Under the pieces are notes generated by a model. The model made no database searches. It was given only the letters and a program-made list of their open reading frames with translations, and had not been told where the DNA came from. From positions 17,209 to 81,208 of the IMG/VR virus record IMGVR_UViG_3300017710_002137: 64,000 bases of DNA; one strand, given 5' to 3'. Below, piece after piece: positions 62,861 to 64,000 of the stretch; within the stretch, counting starts at the first letter, position 1, and every line of letters begins with the position of its first letter. The translations under genes and the position numbers were made by a program. This stretch comes from a virus.

Positions 62861-63735
62861 TTAAATTGACTGAACTTTTAAAAGAAGAAGAAACCTTCAC
62901 AGCAATCAATAAAGATAGTGGTGAAGTTTCTGTATTTAAATCCAAAGATGCAAGAGATTCAGCTGTAAAGGCAGGTACTCACACTAAAGCTAAAGATTCG
63001 GAAAATGGTGATGATAAAAAAGATACTCCTAAAGTGAACATCTTTGATAAACCTAAAAAGGATGAACCTAAGAAAGATGAACCTGTAAGGGATGACCAAA
63101 CCGATGCACAGATAGAAGATGTTCAAAATAATATTGATGATATGCCCGGTGATGAAATACAAGATTATGCAGAATCAGATATATTCCCATATCTTAAAGG
63201 AAAAGATTTGGAACTTGCAAAAATGTATGTAGATGATATTGATGCGGCAGGGGATGATTTTGATAGAAGTGCTGATTTAAGAAAAGATTTAAAAGATTTA
63301 TTTGATAAGAAAATGAGTTTAGAGAACACCTCTACAAGATTAAAAGATTTATTACCAGAAGGATTAATCAACGAAGGAACTCGTTCTCAAGTTGGTATCA
63401 TTGATAGAAGTGGTAAGATTGCATCAGCGTATGTTCACTACGATGGATATCCATCTAATATGAAACCAGGTCTTAAAAAACACATGAAGAACGAAAAAGA
63501 TGTTCTTACTTTAATTAAAAAGGGTGGAGCAAGTGGAATCTTTGATGATAAAGAAATTGAATATTATAATGAAAAATCACAACCATTAAAAGGAACTGAA
63601 AAAGATATACAAGGATATATTAAAAATGCTGGAAACAAAGGTGGTGCAGAATTTGTATATTTATATAATATGAAAGATAGAAAATGGTATTTCGCCGATG
63701 TTTATAAAGATAAAGATTTAAAAAAATTATTTTAA
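62857..63735 (+). CDS. Capsid-targeted internal protein, two-part
   Basis: 292 residues. MIKLTELLKEEETF is a short amphipathic start with Leu-Lys-Glu. A long acidic/Lys-rich middle (residues 45-165; PKKDEPKKDEP) is likely disordered. Then LLPEGLINEGTRSQVGII gives Leu-Pro-Glu and Ile-Asn-Glu, followed by a conserved C-terminal domain (GKIASAYVHYDGYP, LIKKGGASGIFDD, EFVYLYNMKDRKWYFAD). By analogy with T4 internal proteins, protease cutting would release the C-terminal domain inside the head. The domain function is unknown. Confidence 0.62.
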   Translation: MIKLTELLKEEETFTAINKDSGEVSVFKSKDARDSAVKAGTHTKAKDSENGDDKKDTPKVNIFDKPKKDEPKKDEPVRDDQTDAQIEDVQNNIDDMPGDEIQDYAESDIFPYLKGKDLELAKMYVDDIDAAGDDFDRSADLRKDLKDLFDKKMSLENTSTRLKDLLPEGLINEGTRSQVGIIDRSGKIASAYVHYDGYPSNMKPGLKKHMKNEKDVLTLIKKGGASGIFDDKEIEYYNEKSQPLKGTEKDIQGYIKNAGNKGGAEFVYLYNMKDRKWYFADVYKDKDLKKLF

Positions 63736-63745
63736 GGAGAGTACA

Positions 63746-63985
63746 ATGATTAAATTAACAGATATATTGAACGAAGGAAGAATGGGTAAAGACGAAATCA
63801 ATCAAGAATTGATTAATGTTAAAAATCCAAAAGAACTTGATATGCTTTTTAGAAATATGGAAAATGCAGGTGAAGAAAAACTTTTCGCTAGATTATATCA
63901 TAACTCAACAAATCCGAAATTACAAAAGGCATTTTTTGATGCTATAAAAAAAGAATTAAAAAGATATCCAGAAGGACTTGTATAA
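63746..63985 (+). CDS. Small capsid-targeted-type protein
   Basis: 79 residues. MIKLTDILNEGRMG starts almost like its upstream neighbour (MIKLTELLKEE) and has Leu-Asn-Glu at 8-10. The rest is a helical domain (ELDMLFRNMENAGEEKLFARL). AAGGAG lies ten bases upstream. Another AAAGGAG follows the stop at 63991, probably for the next gene outside the window. Confidence 0.6.
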   Translation: MIKLTDILNEGRMGKDEINQELINVKNPKELDMLFRNMENAGEEKLFARLYHNSTNPKLQKAFFDAIKKELKRYPEGLV

Positions 63986-64000
63986 AATTAAAGGAGAGTA

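Noticed and set aside
1-64000. CRISPR array, tRNA genes or insertion sequence
   Set aside because: No regularly spaced identical repeats, no cloverleaf-like GC-rich segments ending in CCA and no transposase motif were noticed on either strand.

Overview
This window looks like part of the genome of a large T4-like tailed phage (myovirus, Caudoviricetes). It is AT-rich and almost every gene lies on the + strand. The T4-type landmarks are a gp17-like terminase, a gp20-like portal, a gp21-like prohead protease surrounded by small core-type proteins, a CHC2/TOPRIM primase, gp47/gp46-type recombination nuclease and ATPase domains fused in one protein, and very large tail proteins. Two intergenic sites carry a TTTG or CTTG box, a 20-base gap and TATATTTG. 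This matches the primary promoter of Bacteroidota (-33 TTTG, -7 TAnnTTTG), so the host is probably a flavobacterium-like bacterium. That is an inference from two promoters, not a taxonomic result.

Layout. 1-7.6 kb: tail/baseplate and other virion proteins, the first cut by the window edge, with a clear rho-independent terminator near 6.2 kb. 7.6-11.2 kb: a small block of surface-chemistry genes (sulfotransferase, SGNH hydrolase, GT25-type glycosyltransferase, two 2OG-Fe(II) oxygenases) with a GIY-YIG endonuclease. 11.2-16.0 kb: primase, SbcD-SbcC fusion and a methyltransferase. 15.96-16.13 kb: a lone minus-strand ribbon-helix-helix gene. 16.2-23.4 kb: a 2401-residue tail fibre with immunoglobulin-like repeats and an intein-like Hint domain. 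23.4-48.9 kb: a 28-gene, nearly gapless glycan cassette. 48.9-54.0 kb: a small basic protein, then a 1646-residue multidomain protein with nucleotidyltransferase, zinc ribbon, HD, CCA-adding-type and RNA-ligase-type domains. 54.1-64 kb: head packaging and prohead genes.

How the genes may work together. The cassette has nucleotide-sugar enzymes (GDP-mannose dehydratase-like, RmlC-like epimerase, two further SDRs, heptose-type kinase and nucleotidylyltransferase, a short DegT aminotransferase, a split thiamine-diphosphate enzyme). It also has transferases (GT4-like, a DxD GT-A, three GT7-LamG fusions, four related putative GT-B proteins, a DUF5672-like protein) and modifiers (two radical SAM proteins, 2OG oxygenase, SGNH hydrolase, methyltransferase). 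Together they could build and decorate an unusual glycan on the virion or the infected cell.

The 1646-residue protein and most small head proteins carry (L/I)-x-E tripeptides near their N-termini and at domain boundaries. T4 prohead protease cuts after this motif, and T4 capsid-targeting peptides end in it. I infer that the RNA-repair enzymes may be packaged in the head as a polyprotein, cut by the gp21-like protease and injected.

No stretch longer than 300 bases lacks a gene. I saw no tRNA, rRNA, CRISPR array, insertion sequence or attachment site. All functional calls come from reading motifs; no database search was run.
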